This document shows, in pieces, positions 10,601 to 22,179 of a DNA stretch of 64,000 nt. Where the stretch lies: contig OZ023205.1 of assembly GCA_963995525.1 (NCBI GenBank), positions 46,020,704-46,084,703 of the forward strand, in the 5' to 3' direction. How positions within the stretch are numbered: the first letter of the stretch is position 1; the number at the start of each line of letters is the position of its first letter. Under the pieces are notes generated by a model. It ran no database searches, had not been told where the DNA came from, and saw nothing but the letters and a program-made list of their open reading frames with translations. The stretch is from Escarpia spicata (lineage: Eukaryota > Annelida > Polychaeta > Sabellida > Siboglinidae). The translations under genes were made by a program, and so were the position numbers.

Positions 10601-10869
10601 TGTCAAAACATGTTTTGGGATGCAACGAAATTAAGGTTAGGGTGTTACTTAGATATTCTCTAAAACGGGTAATGTCACATCAAACATTATATTATGGTGT
10701 CTACACCTACTAAATCTACAGCAAAGATTTCAAAACATTTCACACATCTACATCTAACTGACATCCACAGTATACATAGTAAACATCATTGGTATAAACA
10801 ATTATTTAGTATCATCACATTATCCTTTCACTCGGAGTTCGAGTGAAAGAGCTGCAGAGTTTGAAAAAG

Positions 10870-10871
10870 TG

Positions 10872-10931
<60 letters not shown>

Positions 10932-10932
10932 T
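10870..10932. repeat. (GTGC)n microsatellite
   Basis: About 15 GTGC units end in a TATATA stretch. The mirror site 50203-50277 is a mixed CA/CACG/CG tract, so the two arms differ in composition as well as length. Confidence 0.9.
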
Positions 10933-10939
10933 ATATATA

Positions 10940-11850
10940 TAAAACGTTTGACCTGATTTATAAAAATGTGTAAAGTCAGATTTTGGTCAAAGTTAATATT
11001 ATGAAAAATAACAACCTGGTTAGTCACCGCATAATGTTGCATTCTGAGTTAAACTACTATTTGTAACAGTACAATATAAATAATATTGACTTATTTGACC
11101 ACATTTGCTACAATATATGTCACTGTAACATTTGATGTAATTTGCTCTATATGTAATTGCGCTCTATAAGTAATAAATATTATTTTATTATTATTTGATA
11201 AATGAAGCATTTGCAAAATTACCCGTCATCTGGTTTGGTAAGTGAGAAAAATCATTATACGTATAGCATGCGGATATTATTTTCCAACTTTTGCACTGTT
11301 ATCTTGAAACTGAATATTATAAGAACAAAGTTGACATGACGTTGAGGAAAATGACATGTAGCTTGTTGGGAATGTTGATTTACGGGATATTTGTATTAAA
11401 AAGATGAGCTATCTCAGAATGCAACTAAAACTAAAATATATTTTGACACATTAATTACAAAACAATTTGTGTAAATGTGTTGATTATGTAAATTAGACAC
11501 AGAATTACCTATAAGTGATTTTCAAACACAAAACATTTGAATACAAAAGTATTTTATAGTATAAAATAGTAGTAACATGTTACTTTTTAACTGATTACTT
11601 TTTGTCTGTTACTTTCTTTCCAGTAAGTTTATGTAGCTAGTGTCCAATGTATTCGCTAGGGCGCGGTCTAACTTAAATAAATAAGGCAGTCTAACGTAAA
11701 GTAATTTAAATAAATAAGGCAATCTTACGTAAAGTGTAACATTTGTGCACAGAAAACAGTCTTTTTAAATACTACGTAGACAGTGAATAGTGTAAACACA
11801 GTTGACTAAACTATTTTAAATAACTAATTACATTATTATTATTAAATCAA
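10940..11850. other. AT-rich stretch without recognised gene
   Basis: Near 11660-11735 a unit of about 33 bp (AAATAAATAAGGCA...ACGTAAAGT) is repeated. This may be the 5' UTR of the CR1-like element that follows. Nothing else is recognised. Confidence 0.5.
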
Positions 11851-11857
11851 TTCTGAT

Positions 11858-12521
11858 ATGGCGCCTTGCAAGCGGCAAGTCAAGGCAAAGAGACACTTGG
11901 TGTGCGACGACTGCCACAGTTGGGTGGATTTTGCCCTATCCGGCTGTGGGAAGTCATGGGCAGAGACCCAGGAAGAGGGATTCACCTTTCAGTGTGTGGG
12001 GTGTTGGAAGTGTGAAGGAGGTAGCTAGGTTGGTAGATATTGTGAAGGGGATGAAGATGAGAATCAGCAAGGAGACAGGTGGAATGGAGAGAGACGACCG
12101 GGAGAGAGTTGGGAATACTGTGAGACTGAAGAAGAGTAGTGTCAAGAAGACCGAGGAAAGGAGACTGAGAGGAGGGAAGGTGATTGGAGGGGAAGAAATT
12201 GGAGGATCGACAGCAGAAAATGTGACAGGCGTGAAGGTGACAGGGGAGAAAGTGGGGCATGGCAAGGGAGGATCTATACTAGTACATGTAGGGACAAATA
12301 ATGCAGACAGGGTGGGAACAACTGGGATAGTACAGAAGTACAGACAGTTAGTGAGGAAGTTAAAGACAAGAGTCGAACAGATTATTCCCTCAGGAATTTT
12401 GCCAGTAATGGGAGGAAGGTGGCCAACATATAGAAACTGCAAGACGATGGCGATCAATGCACTAGTTGAGCAGATGTGTAAAGAAGAGGGGGTGGGATTC
12501 ATAGATTTATTGCTGGGATAG
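11858..12521 (+). pseudogene. CR1-type ORF1 (PHD + SGNH esterase), frameshifted
   Basis: It starts MAPCKRQVKAKRHLVCDDC, a PHD-like Cys finger (CDDCHSW...CVGC). It ends in an SGNH-hydrolase-like domain (ILVHVGTNNADR ... GVGFIDLLLG). PHD plus esterase is the known ORF1 layout of CR1-like LINEs. A short deletion near 12013 relative to the right copy shifts the frame right after the finger, so the left copy is broken. Confidence 0.75.
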
Positions 12522-13019
12522 AAGATTGTACATGAGAGATGGCCTCCATGTAAGTGGAAAGGGGACAGTGGTTTTCTTAGAGAACTTGCTGCAATCTGTT
12601 GACAGTGGGACAGGCTGCATCTATTTAAATTAGTTTCGCAGTGGGGATTCACAGAGAAGCCTAAAACTGGAGGCACAGATGAAGACAGCTGAAATAAATC
12701 AGCAAAGAACAGCCTGGAAAACTGTTCTGAATCAGGATAAAAATCTGTCTGTTTAAATGCAAGGAGCATAGAAAACAAAAGAAATAAACTAAACATTATG
12801 GTAGAAGAGAATCTTAGCTCCACAGCTGGGTGTAATACACAACCAGAGCCACCACTGATAAGACAATACATAACACAACAAGGCTTTATTGTGCCTTCAT
12901 CAATGCACCAACTAAGACAATACACAACACTGTGAGTGACAGTGTCCAGAGTGAGGCCTATGCAGTGTCCTCAATTAAACCTGCCAAGTGGGTGACATTC
13001 TGCACAAGTGTTCATTAAT

Positions 13020-13945
13020 CCTTAGTGATTGTTCAGAACACCAGACTGACCACATACCTAAACAAAGCAAATGTAATAGGTGAAGAACAGGCAGTGTTCA
13101 GATAGGGGTACTGATTGAATTGTATTTGTCTCGATGCAAAAGGCTTTATTGTGCGTTCATCGATTATAAGAGAGCATTTGATTTAGTAGACCGGTCCTCA
13201 CTGTGGTCTAAGATAATTTCATGCGGTATTAATGGTATTGTGTTGAAAGCTGTATACAACATGTACAAAAATGCTAAAGGGGTCAGGACACATGGTTACA
13301 GAAAAGTGCAGTATATTTTTGGGAAATTATTTTTTTACAATATTCACCTGCTCTGACATAAGTGCATTTGTGTAGTCAGATTTCTAGATATGATTGTAGA
13401 AGCTGTTTACAGTAAAATGGTGTATTTTTAGCTGATTTTACTAAGCGGAAGGGTATTTGGCAGCAATTTGGCTAGTTGACCCTTTAGCCAGTTTACTGCC
13501 TGCATCCATTTGTAAATATTGACGGGTGTCATACATACAGGCATTTTGCAAGAGCTAGAAATATTAGGTTTTGACTAAACTCGACCAGCATGTCATTGAG
13601 ATGATGATGACAGCAGGTGAGAAGTTTAAGACATTTTATAGGTCACGTTTTCTTATAATCAGACAAAACATTAACATGGTCGCCAATGGGAAAACTATCA
13701 GTATGCTGACCCCTAAATCATGTATAAATCAGGGCTAGGCTGTGTCAGCCTTCTTCTCATGTGATGTAGAGGTTTGGCAAGGAGAAAACGTGTGTCCTTT
13801 GTTATTTGTTATTTACCTGAATAATTTTGAACACTGTTAGTCACAATTATAACGGACTTGACATGGCAGCTGGAGAAATTTACAACAACCTTAGTGATGA
13901 TGATGTAGAAAATGTATGTTCTAGTATATGCTGATGACACTAGAA
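13020..13945 (+). pseudogene. LINE reverse-transcriptase remnant in copy 2 (left)
   Basis: NTRLTTYLNKANVIGEEQA, then CAFIDYKRAFDLVDRSSLW (frame 13120-13356), then after an interruption a YADD-coding stretch near 13930. Stops and shifts throughout. Confidence 0.65.
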
Positions 13946-14999
13946 TGATTCAATCAAATACAGATTTCTTGCTTGTGTATAGCGGAACTATGTCAACTCT
14001 TCTAATGGTTGACATTTGGTTGTTTCATTTCAACTATATTGTGAATCTGTAATTATTAGTTTATATTGATACAATTTATTTACACAGTACCATGTCTACA
14101 CAAGGCATGGCAAGCGTAAACAGAACAGTAGAATGCATTTGATATACATAAAGTGTAGGATATTTCACTCTATAGTTGTCCAGAATAGTAATGTTCTGTT
14201 TGTCACCTACAGGTGACAGAATATTAATTGTCTATGTTTGTCACCTACAGGTTTCTACAGACAATACATCTTTAATCAATAGACACCAGTCACACCATTT
14301 TATATAATAATTAAATTATCATCAAAATAAACACAACTTGCAATTATAGAAAATCAATAGTTTTGATGATACAGTTTAACAGTTTTAGGCAATTGTTCAG
14401 TCTAACAGGGATCAAGTGTGTCTACTCTGCCTGGACCCTGTGACCAATTAAAGATTAGATTAGTCAAGGTCTCAATGGAACACAGAGCACTAGGCTGCAG
14501 AGTTTAGTTATGCAGCTGGCTTTCTGGCACATTAAACAAAATCTACTGTTGGGGGGTGGTCTCAAGGGCCCTTCTCAAAACCACATCACTAGATAATGTA
14601 AAATTTAGCATTTTGGGGGCCCCTTAGGTGCCCTTAGAATGATTCAATCAAATACAAATTTCTTGTATATAGTGGCAGCACCCTAAGATACATTTATGCA
14701 AAATTAGAAAAAAAAGTTGCTGAACAGTTTTTGAAAAAAAATAGGCAAAATGTTACATTTTTACCAGTTTTGGGGTCCTTGGAGGCCCTAGGGAGCCCTT
14801 AAAATGATTCAATCAAATACAGATTTCTCATGCATAGTGGCAGTGCCCTAAGATATGTCTATGCAAAATTAGAGAAAAAGTTGCTGAACGGTTTCTGAGA
14901 TACGGCAGCTAATGGCGGACGGCGGACGCAGAGTGATGGCAATAGTCCCTTGGACCTTTGGCCAAAGGACTAAAAATGGGCCAAGTGGCCTTGAAGTCC

Positions 15000-16220
15000 T
15001 TTGGACTAATACGTCTATATGTGACCCCGGCTGACCAAATACGTGATAAGTCGGAAAAATTGTAACATTGTTTTCTTACATCCTTGTAAAGGTTTGGTAG
15101 GGTGCTTTACACGGTTTCAAAAATGATGACTGCTACAAAAATTGGCTAAGTTATGGAGCATTGAACATGGTAGGGGTCAAAACTTGAAAATTAAGAAAAC
15201 GGTTGTTGAAGCTTTACATTATATATGCAAATGGATTGCATGGAAATATTACATGCACAACATTCAAATGTTGCACACAGTATGTAATGCCAGATTATGT
15301 CTTTATGTGTAAAACTAAGAGGACAGATTATCTGAGAGCAAAAGGTAGACTCACTGTTTGACACAGTTTAAAACCTACAAGCAACTGTCCAGTTTAACAG
15401 GAGTCTAGTGGCTTAATGCTGTCTGTTGACACAAGCTACTGCCAGTGACCAATTACAGATTAGTCACAGTTTCCATCAAACAATAGCAGGCAGAAAATCT
15501 TAGCTCCACAGCTGGTGATAAATATATGATACACTGGAAGTACAAATGTGCTGCTACACAAATGTATAAAGTTATGCCAGATTATGTCTTTATGTATAAA
15601 ATTAAGAGGACAGATTATTTGAGAGCAAAAGGTAGTCTAAAGAAAATTAAATATGGGTCAGCTGGACGGTGATAGACCGTTTGAACTTGAAGCCTTTGTC
15701 AAACTTTTGTCTCAACTTCACTGAAGGCGGTGTCTTGCTGTTAGAACATCGAAGGTGTTACAGGTCTTTGTCAGTAAGAATAATGGGACGATAATTTACA
15801 CCAACATTGTTTCCTGTAGATGTCATTTTGTGGGATATATTAGCATTAGTCGTGCCAATTCAAAAATTCAATAATAGTAGTTTGTCAAAATGTAAACAAA
15901 CTCAAAGACAGTTGCAGCTTAGCGTTAACCTGTTCTGAAATATTTTAATGATATATTTCACATAAATATATAGGGAGCTAATGGAGAGGCCCATCATAAT
16001 CGATAGCACTACAAAATGAAGTATCTGAAAGTCACACTTCATATATTGAGTGACACATCTCATACTGTCTTTCTGGACTGTCGCAATGTCCAATAGTTTT
16101 CTATCACAACCCTCGTGTACAATATACCAAAGCTATATATTTCCAACACCACAACATATGTATTATCATTGGATAGGTAATTGAATAATCTTTCAGATGA
16201 ACGCAACTTGTAGCAGTAGC
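15000..16220. other. Repeat-derived sequence between LINE copies
   Basis: Segments near 15290-15360 and 15540-15670 resemble each other (both read PDYVFM...RTDYLRAKG). The stretch 15430-15520 resembles the first 100 bases of the window. No intact gene. The mirror region is about 45110-46360. Confidence 0.45.
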
Positions 16221-16407
16221 TATCAGTGTGTTGACCCCTAAATCATGTATAAATCAGGGCCAGGCTGTGTCAGCCTTCTTCTCATGTGATGTAGAGGTAT
16301 GGCAAGGAGAAAACTGTGTCCTTTCTTTACTGAACATTCTTCAGGATAGTTCATTTTCAAATTAGAAACTTTTATTTTTCATATCCAAGAATCATGTTAA
16401 ATTACCT

Positions 16408-16451
16408 GGTAGAGGCTTTCGTTGACGTGTCACGCCGACTTCATCAGTACC
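16408..16451 (-). ncRNA. Hammerhead motif, minus-oriented Penelope tail
   Basis: It has the same elements as 7935-7978: GGTA, CTGATGA, stem II (here GGCGTGACACGTC with a G-C pair where the other copy has a wobble), GAAA, GCCTC, TACC. It looks complete by eye. Confidence 0.55.
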
Positions 16452-16598
16452 TATGACGCTGAATGACGTCATCGTACACGTGAGGCAGTTCGTAATTGCC
16501 CTCGTCTCTGTTGATGGGTGTTTTGGTTTTTCTGATCAACAGAGACGAGGGCAATTACGAACTGCCTCACGTGTACGATGACATCATTCAGCGTCATA

Positions 16599-16642
16599 GG
16601 TACTGATGAAGTCGGCATGACATGTCAATGAAAGCCCATACC
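16599..16642 (+). ncRNA. Degenerate hammerhead motif, plus-oriented Penelope tail
   Basis: GGTA, CTGATGA, a changed stem II (GCATGACATG) and GAAA are present. The cleavage dinucleotide is CA instead of UC, so it is probably inactive. Confidence 0.45.
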
Positions 16643-17450
16643 AGGTAATTTAACATGATTCTTGGATATGAAAAATGAAAGTTTCTAATTTGTGTCCTTT
16701 CTTATTTGCTATTTACCTGAATAATTCTGAACACTGTTAGTCACAATTATAATGGACTTGACATGGCAGCTGGAGAAATTTACAACAACCTTAGAGATGA
16801 TTATGTCGAAAAATGTAGCTTCTACTATATGCTGATGACACTACAATGATTCAATCAAATACATATTTCTTGCTTGTGTATAGCGGAACTATGTCAACTC
16901 TTCTAATGGTTGACATTTGGTTGTTTCAGGTGTCAGCTATATTGTGAATCTGTAATTATTAGTCTATATTGATACAATTGATTTATATAGTGCCATGTCT
17001 ACACAAGACTTGGCAAGCGTAAACAGAATAGTAGAATGCATTTGATATCAATAAAGTGTAGGATATTTCACTCTATAGTTGTCCAGAATATTAATTTTCT
17101 ATGTTTGTCACCTACATAGACACCACAGTCACACCATCTTATAATAATTAAATGAACATCAAAATAAACACAACTTCCAATTATAGAAAATCAATAGTTT
17201 TGAAGATACAGTTTAAAAGCTGCAGGCAACTGTTAAGTTTAACAATGGTCAAATGTGTCTGCTCTGTCTGTGACCAACTAAAGATTAGTCAAGGTCTCAA
17301 TGGAACAATGCTGAGTGGAGTGAGGCTTGGGGCTGTTTCTGGCACAATACACAAAATCTACTGTTGGGGTTGGTCTCAAGGGCCCTTCTCAAAACCACAT
17401 CACAAGATAATGTAAAACTTTTGCACTTTGGGGGCCACTGAGGTGTCCTT

Positions 17451-18510
17451 GCTTGACCTTCACTCCACACTTACTGCACCACTATATATGGCACAGCTAT
17501 TTTACTATTAATAAAAGTAGATATGCAACCATTGTAATTATAATATATTTGCAGAAGCGGACAATTTCGAAATATCATCATTTGACGGTGACCTTGTTTG
17601 TCCTGGGAGTCACGCTAGTTCTACAATAGGCCTCGTTGTGATGGGGATATCTAGGGTTTTCAAATTATATACAATTTGGGTGTTTGTATGGGGAGGGGGG
17701 CATTTAAGTTGGTCCATTAAATAGTGCCTATTGAGGAGATAAAAACTAATATCATGAAGTTATGTTGGTCAGAGCTAATTTGCATATTCATGCAACAAAT
17801 ATGCATACTATAATTTGTTCACTGACGTAATCATACCCAGATACCCTGAAAACATCACATAATTTTGATTGTTTGGATGACATTTACAATTCGAGATATT
17901 CAGAAAAGTAGTAGGCCCTATATGTTTTAATAGCGATGACTAATTTGCATATTAATGAGTGTATGCAAAAATGCTCAAGGGTGCCAGGGTGGCATCCGTC
18001 GGATTATTGACTTTGAATGTTCACACATTGAATGTTGAACATCACAGAAATGCAAAAAAACATCGTCCAGACCTGGCCTAATGCACGCTTCACTGGCCAA
18101 CACCCGGACTACAACTCCACACCAACCTGGACATCATTGTATACATGTTAGGGATCAATAATTAACAAAGAAAAAACTATATCAGACAAGAAGGGGTTAG
18201 GTAAAAAATGCAGGCTTAATTTGGCTGCAGGACAATTAAGTTTATCAAGATTCATGGTGACACAAGTTCGAAGTCGCTGACGCGCGACAAGCCGGCTTTT
18301 TTCTAGAAAACTCGTTTTATTGCCTGTTACACTTACAGTGTTAGTGTTACTGTTACTGTTACGTTTACGTAACTCGTAAGTGCCAACAGTTACTCAGTTT
18401 TCTACATATTTGTATAGCATACACAACAGAAGTCCTTAATTATAAATAAAATATACACTGTTTATTTACCCGTCGTATTTCACGTGTGTGCCACACCGCC
18501 ATTGCATCTG
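17451..18510. other. Stretch without recognised gene
   Basis: Non-coding, AT-rich. It has several 'gcatattcatgcaa'-type motifs and no long conserved frame. Mirrored at about 43205-44270. Confidence 0.5.
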
Positions 18511-18514
18511 ATCT

Positions 18515-18733
18515 GTGGACTGTGTGGTACCCGTGGACTGTGCGGGACGTGCGGCGTGCTTGGAGTGTGGCAGTGGAAGTGTAGCCACTAGTTGCACATC
18601 ACTACATCATGTCCAGCCGAATGGTCGGAAATGCCGTATTTGTGTGGATCCGGCGACGTCAAAATCCAATTTCATGTTCACAACAAATAATAAAGTCGCT
18701 TGGAAGAAAATGTTGGCTACATATACCATATGA
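18515..18733 (+). CDS. Unrecognised short Cys-rich frame, possible exon (left)
   Basis: A 72-codon open frame without an ATG start, with CLECGSGS and CRICVDPATSK. The right copy (42984-43199, minus) differs by a whole-codon deletion (one His) and a silent change, which fits coding constraint, but the sample is tiny. No family recognised; a transposon-derived zinc-binding piece is possible. Confidence 0.25.
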   Translation: MDCVVPVDCAGRAACLECGSGSVATSCTSLHHVQPNGRKCRICVDPATSKSNFMFTTNNKVAWKKMLATYTI

Positions 18734-18739
18734 GAATAC

Positions 18740-19870
18740 GTCGTCCGTTTCCAGAATCCAGTGCGATTGAGTAGTTTGGACGAACCGTCGCTGCGCCTGC
18801 ACTGCAGCCAATGCAGCCGCAGGCACCACTAGAAGTTGCAGCGCGTCGCTTCGAGTTCAACAGGATGACGTTTCATTTTGGTTTTGTACCGACACCACCT
18901 TTCACAACACACGTTTTTACCACACTGTTGTTAAACTAAATATCCATGTCGAACATGTGATCAAGCAAAAAGACTACGTAAAACGTTAACATGTTTATAA
19001 AATGCAAAAGTGGTGACCGCAAAAACCGCACTCTCTCTACTAGTTACTATTATGCTATGGCGCGAAGACGGAAGAGGCAGTCCGGCGTTTGACGTCACGA
19101 CCTAGTTATGAGACAGTGTTTTAGCCTTTGCCTTTGGTTTGGCAGGGCGCAGATCAAAAAATTAAAACCTTAATTTCTGCAACCAATTCGCGGAACAAAT
19201 GTTTTGTTGTTCAAATACTTTCTAGTGGCTTGATATCTAAAATCATTATATTATTGTGTTTACAAATGTCAGACGCATATAAAATTTAAGCATTTTAGTT
19301 TTTAAGTTGAAAAGTTTTAAGGTAGGCCTATCTGGTATCTAAAAATACGTGTTCGTACACGCTTACTGAGAGCAGGGGTGGTTCCAGAGAGGGTAGCTTA
19401 CGGGGGGCACAAAAACAGCAACTGGCGGCCGAATCAAATTCATAATAGGCCTATTGAGTGGTCGGAGCTTCACCATGACCCCGCTGTCGCGCTGTCGGAT
19501 CATGACATCGGAAGACAGGGGGGCCTGGAGAGGGTGCTGTTGAAATTTGTTTTGCCGCTGCGCCCCCGTAATTTAAGCTCATCAGCTTATCCACTGTCTC
19601 GGTTCGACTGATCACATCGGAAGACGGGGGGTGGGTGCTGTTGAAAAATGTTCGCCGCCGCACTGCCGGTAAAGGGGCACATTAAAAAGGTCTAGGCGAG
19701 GCTCGCCTCTTTAGCTCAGGCATAGGGCGGCCAAATTCCAAAGGTATAAGTGGACACGTTCCACCAGCCACCCACTTGACCACAGCGTGAGCGCGCATGA
19801 GACCGGTGAAGGTGTTGGGTGGGGTGGCTACCGTGCTAGCGACAATTATATTAATATATGTCTTAATGGG
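18740..19870. other. Stretch without recognised gene
   Basis: It holds an imperfect direct repeat (GATCA...CATCGGAAGACGGGG, near 19498 and 19612). The right arm has the Gypsy insertion at the site equivalent to 18850-18856. Confidence 0.5.
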
Positions 19871-19879
19871 AGTCTCCCC

Positions 19880-20190
19880 GACCTTACATAGTATTCATAT
19901 TACCAATGTATTAATGTATATAATGTGTATTTGGACAAGGTCAAATAAATTGAATCTTGAATCTTGTTGGTGTGCTATGAAATTATGATTTCACAGTTGG
20001 TGATCACTGAGATGGAGGAGACACGGACAACTTTCATCCTGGTCTCGGTTGTAATGTTATCTATGATATAACAACTATTGTTTTTATTAAAATGCATTAT
20101 TTTTAACATACATTTGTATAATGCTGTAAAGCGTTGTGAACAACATTGGATGTGGCGCTTAACAAAATAAAATATTATTATTATTGTAGA
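19880..20190 (+). repeat. LINE/SINE-type 3' tails
   Basis: Two tail-like stretches: one ending TTGAATCTTGAATCTTG (about 19975), and one with GTAAAGCG...GGCGCTTAACAAAATAAAATATTATTATTATT (about 20125-20185). Both are typical of CR1/L2-group 3' ends. No coding part is attached. The second is tandemly duplicated in the right arm. Confidence 0.45.
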
Positions 20191-20439
20191 AAGTTTCTGT
20201 GTTCACCAATATGGCGCCTTTCTTCACCGCTGTTTCAGTTATCTCCTTACGGCACACCGTTACACGGCCTTTGCTTCCAGCCATCAGTCAATTTCTGATA
20301 TCCTTCTATTCAAACAGCTCATCTCGACGAGCATCACATTCTTGAAGTGTTATCTGTGGCACTGCACGACAGCATCTTTGCGCACCAGGGGCGCTGCTGA
20401 TTACACCAGTCTAGAGTCAGGCTCAGTACTGATGTAAGT

Positions 20440-20745
20440 GGAACGCGTGGCGCAGTGGATAGAGCATCGGATTCTCAATCGAGAGAACCCGGGTTCAAAT
20501 CCTGTGCATCCGTGTCGAACCTTGGGCAAGTTCGTTCACTTCACGTTGCTCCAGTTCAGTCAGCTGTATTAACGAGTACGTACCAAGCTATAGACAGTGG
20601 TTGATATTTGTGTACGAATAATCTGTGCGCTTTAATTGCGGCGTGGCTGAATGTTTCTGAGAGAGTGTAGATTGTGTTCGACTGAACAGGCCTGCAAGGG
20701 AGTAAAATGTAAAGCGCTTTGAGCAGTCATAAGTCATAGGCTCGT
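20440..20745 (+). mobile_element. tRNA-derived SINE (left, full length)
   Basis: A box TGGCGCAGTGG (20448-20458) and B box GGTTCAAATCC (20492-20502) mark a tRNA-like RNA polymerase III promoter. Downstream CCTTGGGCAAGTTCGTTCACTTC and GTAAAGCGCTTTGAGCAGT resemble the L2-derived 3' part of MIR-type SINEs. It is not a functional tRNA gene. The right copy is mostly deleted. Confidence 0.8.
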
Positions 20746-20761
20746 TTTCATAAAACAGCAG

Positions 20762-20965
20762 GTGATATCAGAATTACAAGATGGTGGCCATTACGTGTTA
20801 TTTGACAACCTTCCCAGGTTCGTGAGCCCACTTGGCGTTGTCCCAAAAAAGATGGGGGCATTAGGTTGATCCATGATTGTAATCACCTTATCGGTAAATC
20901 ACTAAATGATTATGCATCGATCTATCGAGAGACCTCACAAATTTCCAAACTATTGATGCTATAGC
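20762..20965 (+). pseudogene. DIRS-like reverse-transcriptase scrap (left)
   Basis: FVSPLGVVPKK, then after a one-base shift DGGIRLIHDCNHLIGKSLND, followed by a stop. This is the N-terminal RT pattern of DIRS/tyrosine-recombinase retroelements. It is short and frameshifted. Mirrored at 36425-36660. Confidence 0.5.
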
Positions 20966-21059
20966 ACGCGTGGCGTCCTAATGCGCAACACTGTTCGATA
21001 AATAGCAAAAGGGCGTACGATGCCCTACTGCGCGCTGCCTTTGGATACGGAGCCGACTT

Positions 21060-22140
21060 TAAAAATATTCAAATCAAATCAAATTGTGACATTTATATTT
21101 CGCCGTTCCAACAATCGTTGCTCACGGCGCCGTACAGAATGTTCGGGAAAACAGATAAATATTAAGGTTTTATTTAAAATCAGTGTTTGTCATTGTTGTT
21201 GCAGTCAGCTTTTGCGGCAGCAAGTTCCATAGTGTTGGGGCTGCCACGCAAAATGATCTGTCACCCCAGCGACGCGCTGCACGTGGTACACATAAATAAT
21301 TGTGTTCACTGGAGCGCAACAATCGAGTTGGCTGACGTCTGTTCAAACATTTGGTGATATACTGTGGTGCACAGCCAGTCAGTGCTCGGTGCGTGAGTAG
21401 AAGTATCTTATACTCTACTCTAACTGCTATTGGCAATAGAGGTGTGACGTGACAGAACTTCCTGGCGCCGTCGACAAGGCGGGCCGCCCAGTTCTGTACT
21501 CTCTGCAACCGTTCTTGTTGTTTCACAGGCAGTCGGTGGAGTAATGCATTGCCAACGTCAAGTCTGCTGGTAACAAACGCATGTATGACTTGTTCTGTCG
21601 CTGCAGGTGTTAGATAACGTCTTATTCTTGCAATATTTCGGAGATGGAAAATTGCAGATCTACAGACAGCAGTCACATGCGTCTTCATCTTCATCTCGGC
21701 ATCGAACTGTACACCAATATTCCGTACATTCTGAGTTACGGTGACCAAACAGTCTCCAATGCATAATGTGCGCAGCTCAATTTTTTTGTAGTTGTTGCGC
21801 ATAGCCGAACACGATGACTTCTCTCTCTCAGTCATTCAACTTTAAAAAGTTTGTTATCATCCACGTCCTGATCTCCGCTACACATTCTTCAATACGGACG
21901 ACTTGGTGGGGTTTCACGGGAATATAGATTTGAGTATCATCCGCGTAGAAATGACACATCAAATTGTACTTGCGAATAATCTTAGCAACTGGTGCTACAT
22001 AGATGGAGAACAGCTGAGGACCCAGCACGGAGCCTTGTAGTACCCCGTATACCAGAGGACGAGCAGGCGATGTAGCACCTTGAATGTGGACAGACTGGAC
22101 TCTGTCTCTCAGGTAATATTGGAAAGTAATCGCCTTGAAA
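21060..22140 (-). mobile_element. LINE A, 5'-truncated, minus (left)
   Basis: The 3' end has short TTTGA-type repeats at 21060-21085. Coding sequence upstream reads GVLQGSVLGPQLFSIY, FYADDTQIYIP (catalytic YADD), then a thumb and C-terminal region ending in PTLWNLLPQKL. The frame is split between 21170-21835 and 21828-22140, and a few codons after KPHQ present on the right are missing. Both 5' ends of LINE A and LINE B stop within about 40 bp of each other. Confidence 0.8.
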
Positions 22141-22179
22141 TATTAGTTAAATAAAGTGCCGTGTGTGTATGTCCGCAGC

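Larger units (their letters stand above)
11858..14976 (+). mobile_element. Degraded CR1/jockey-like LINE copy 2 (left)
   Basis: A CR1-type ORF1 at the 5' end is followed by RT fragments of the same family as 284-750 (palm motif near 13165, YADD near 13930). Then comes the shared 3' region ending in GGACTAAAA near 14976. About 0.4 kb of extra sequence (13280-13720) interrupts the RT. The copy may be a composite of more than one element. The mirror is 46364-49280. Confidence 0.65.
16328..16690. mobile_element. Head-to-head pair of Penelope-like 3' tails, left arm only
   Basis: Two copies of the Penelope 3' tail lie in opposite orientation (about 16362-16512 minus and 16538-16690 plus) around a 25-nt spacer, forming a long near-perfect hairpin. 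A 13-bp duplication TGTGTCCTTTCTT (16315-16327, 16691-16703) flanks it. The right arm shows the empty site with one copy of the duplicated sequence, so this is a real insertion after arm divergence. Confidence 0.85.
16222..17450 (+). mobile_element. LINE copy 3 fragment (left), split by a Penelope insertion
   Basis: It contains the GQAVSAFFSC RT segment at 16255-16300 and the shared 3' region up to about 17450. It is interrupted at 16328-16690 by the head-to-head Penelope pair. The right copy (about 44270-45100) is uninterrupted. Confidence 0.6.

Noticed and set aside
11954..12925. 323-codon ORF on the minus strand
   Set aside because: It lies antisense to the CR1-type ORF1, which has recognisable PHD and SGNH motifs; Pro/Ser-rich shadow. 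The same applies to 48307-49149 on the right.
20440..20520. A tRNA gene
   Set aside because: A and B boxes are present, but the cloverleaf is poor and a SINE body follows; called a SINE instead.
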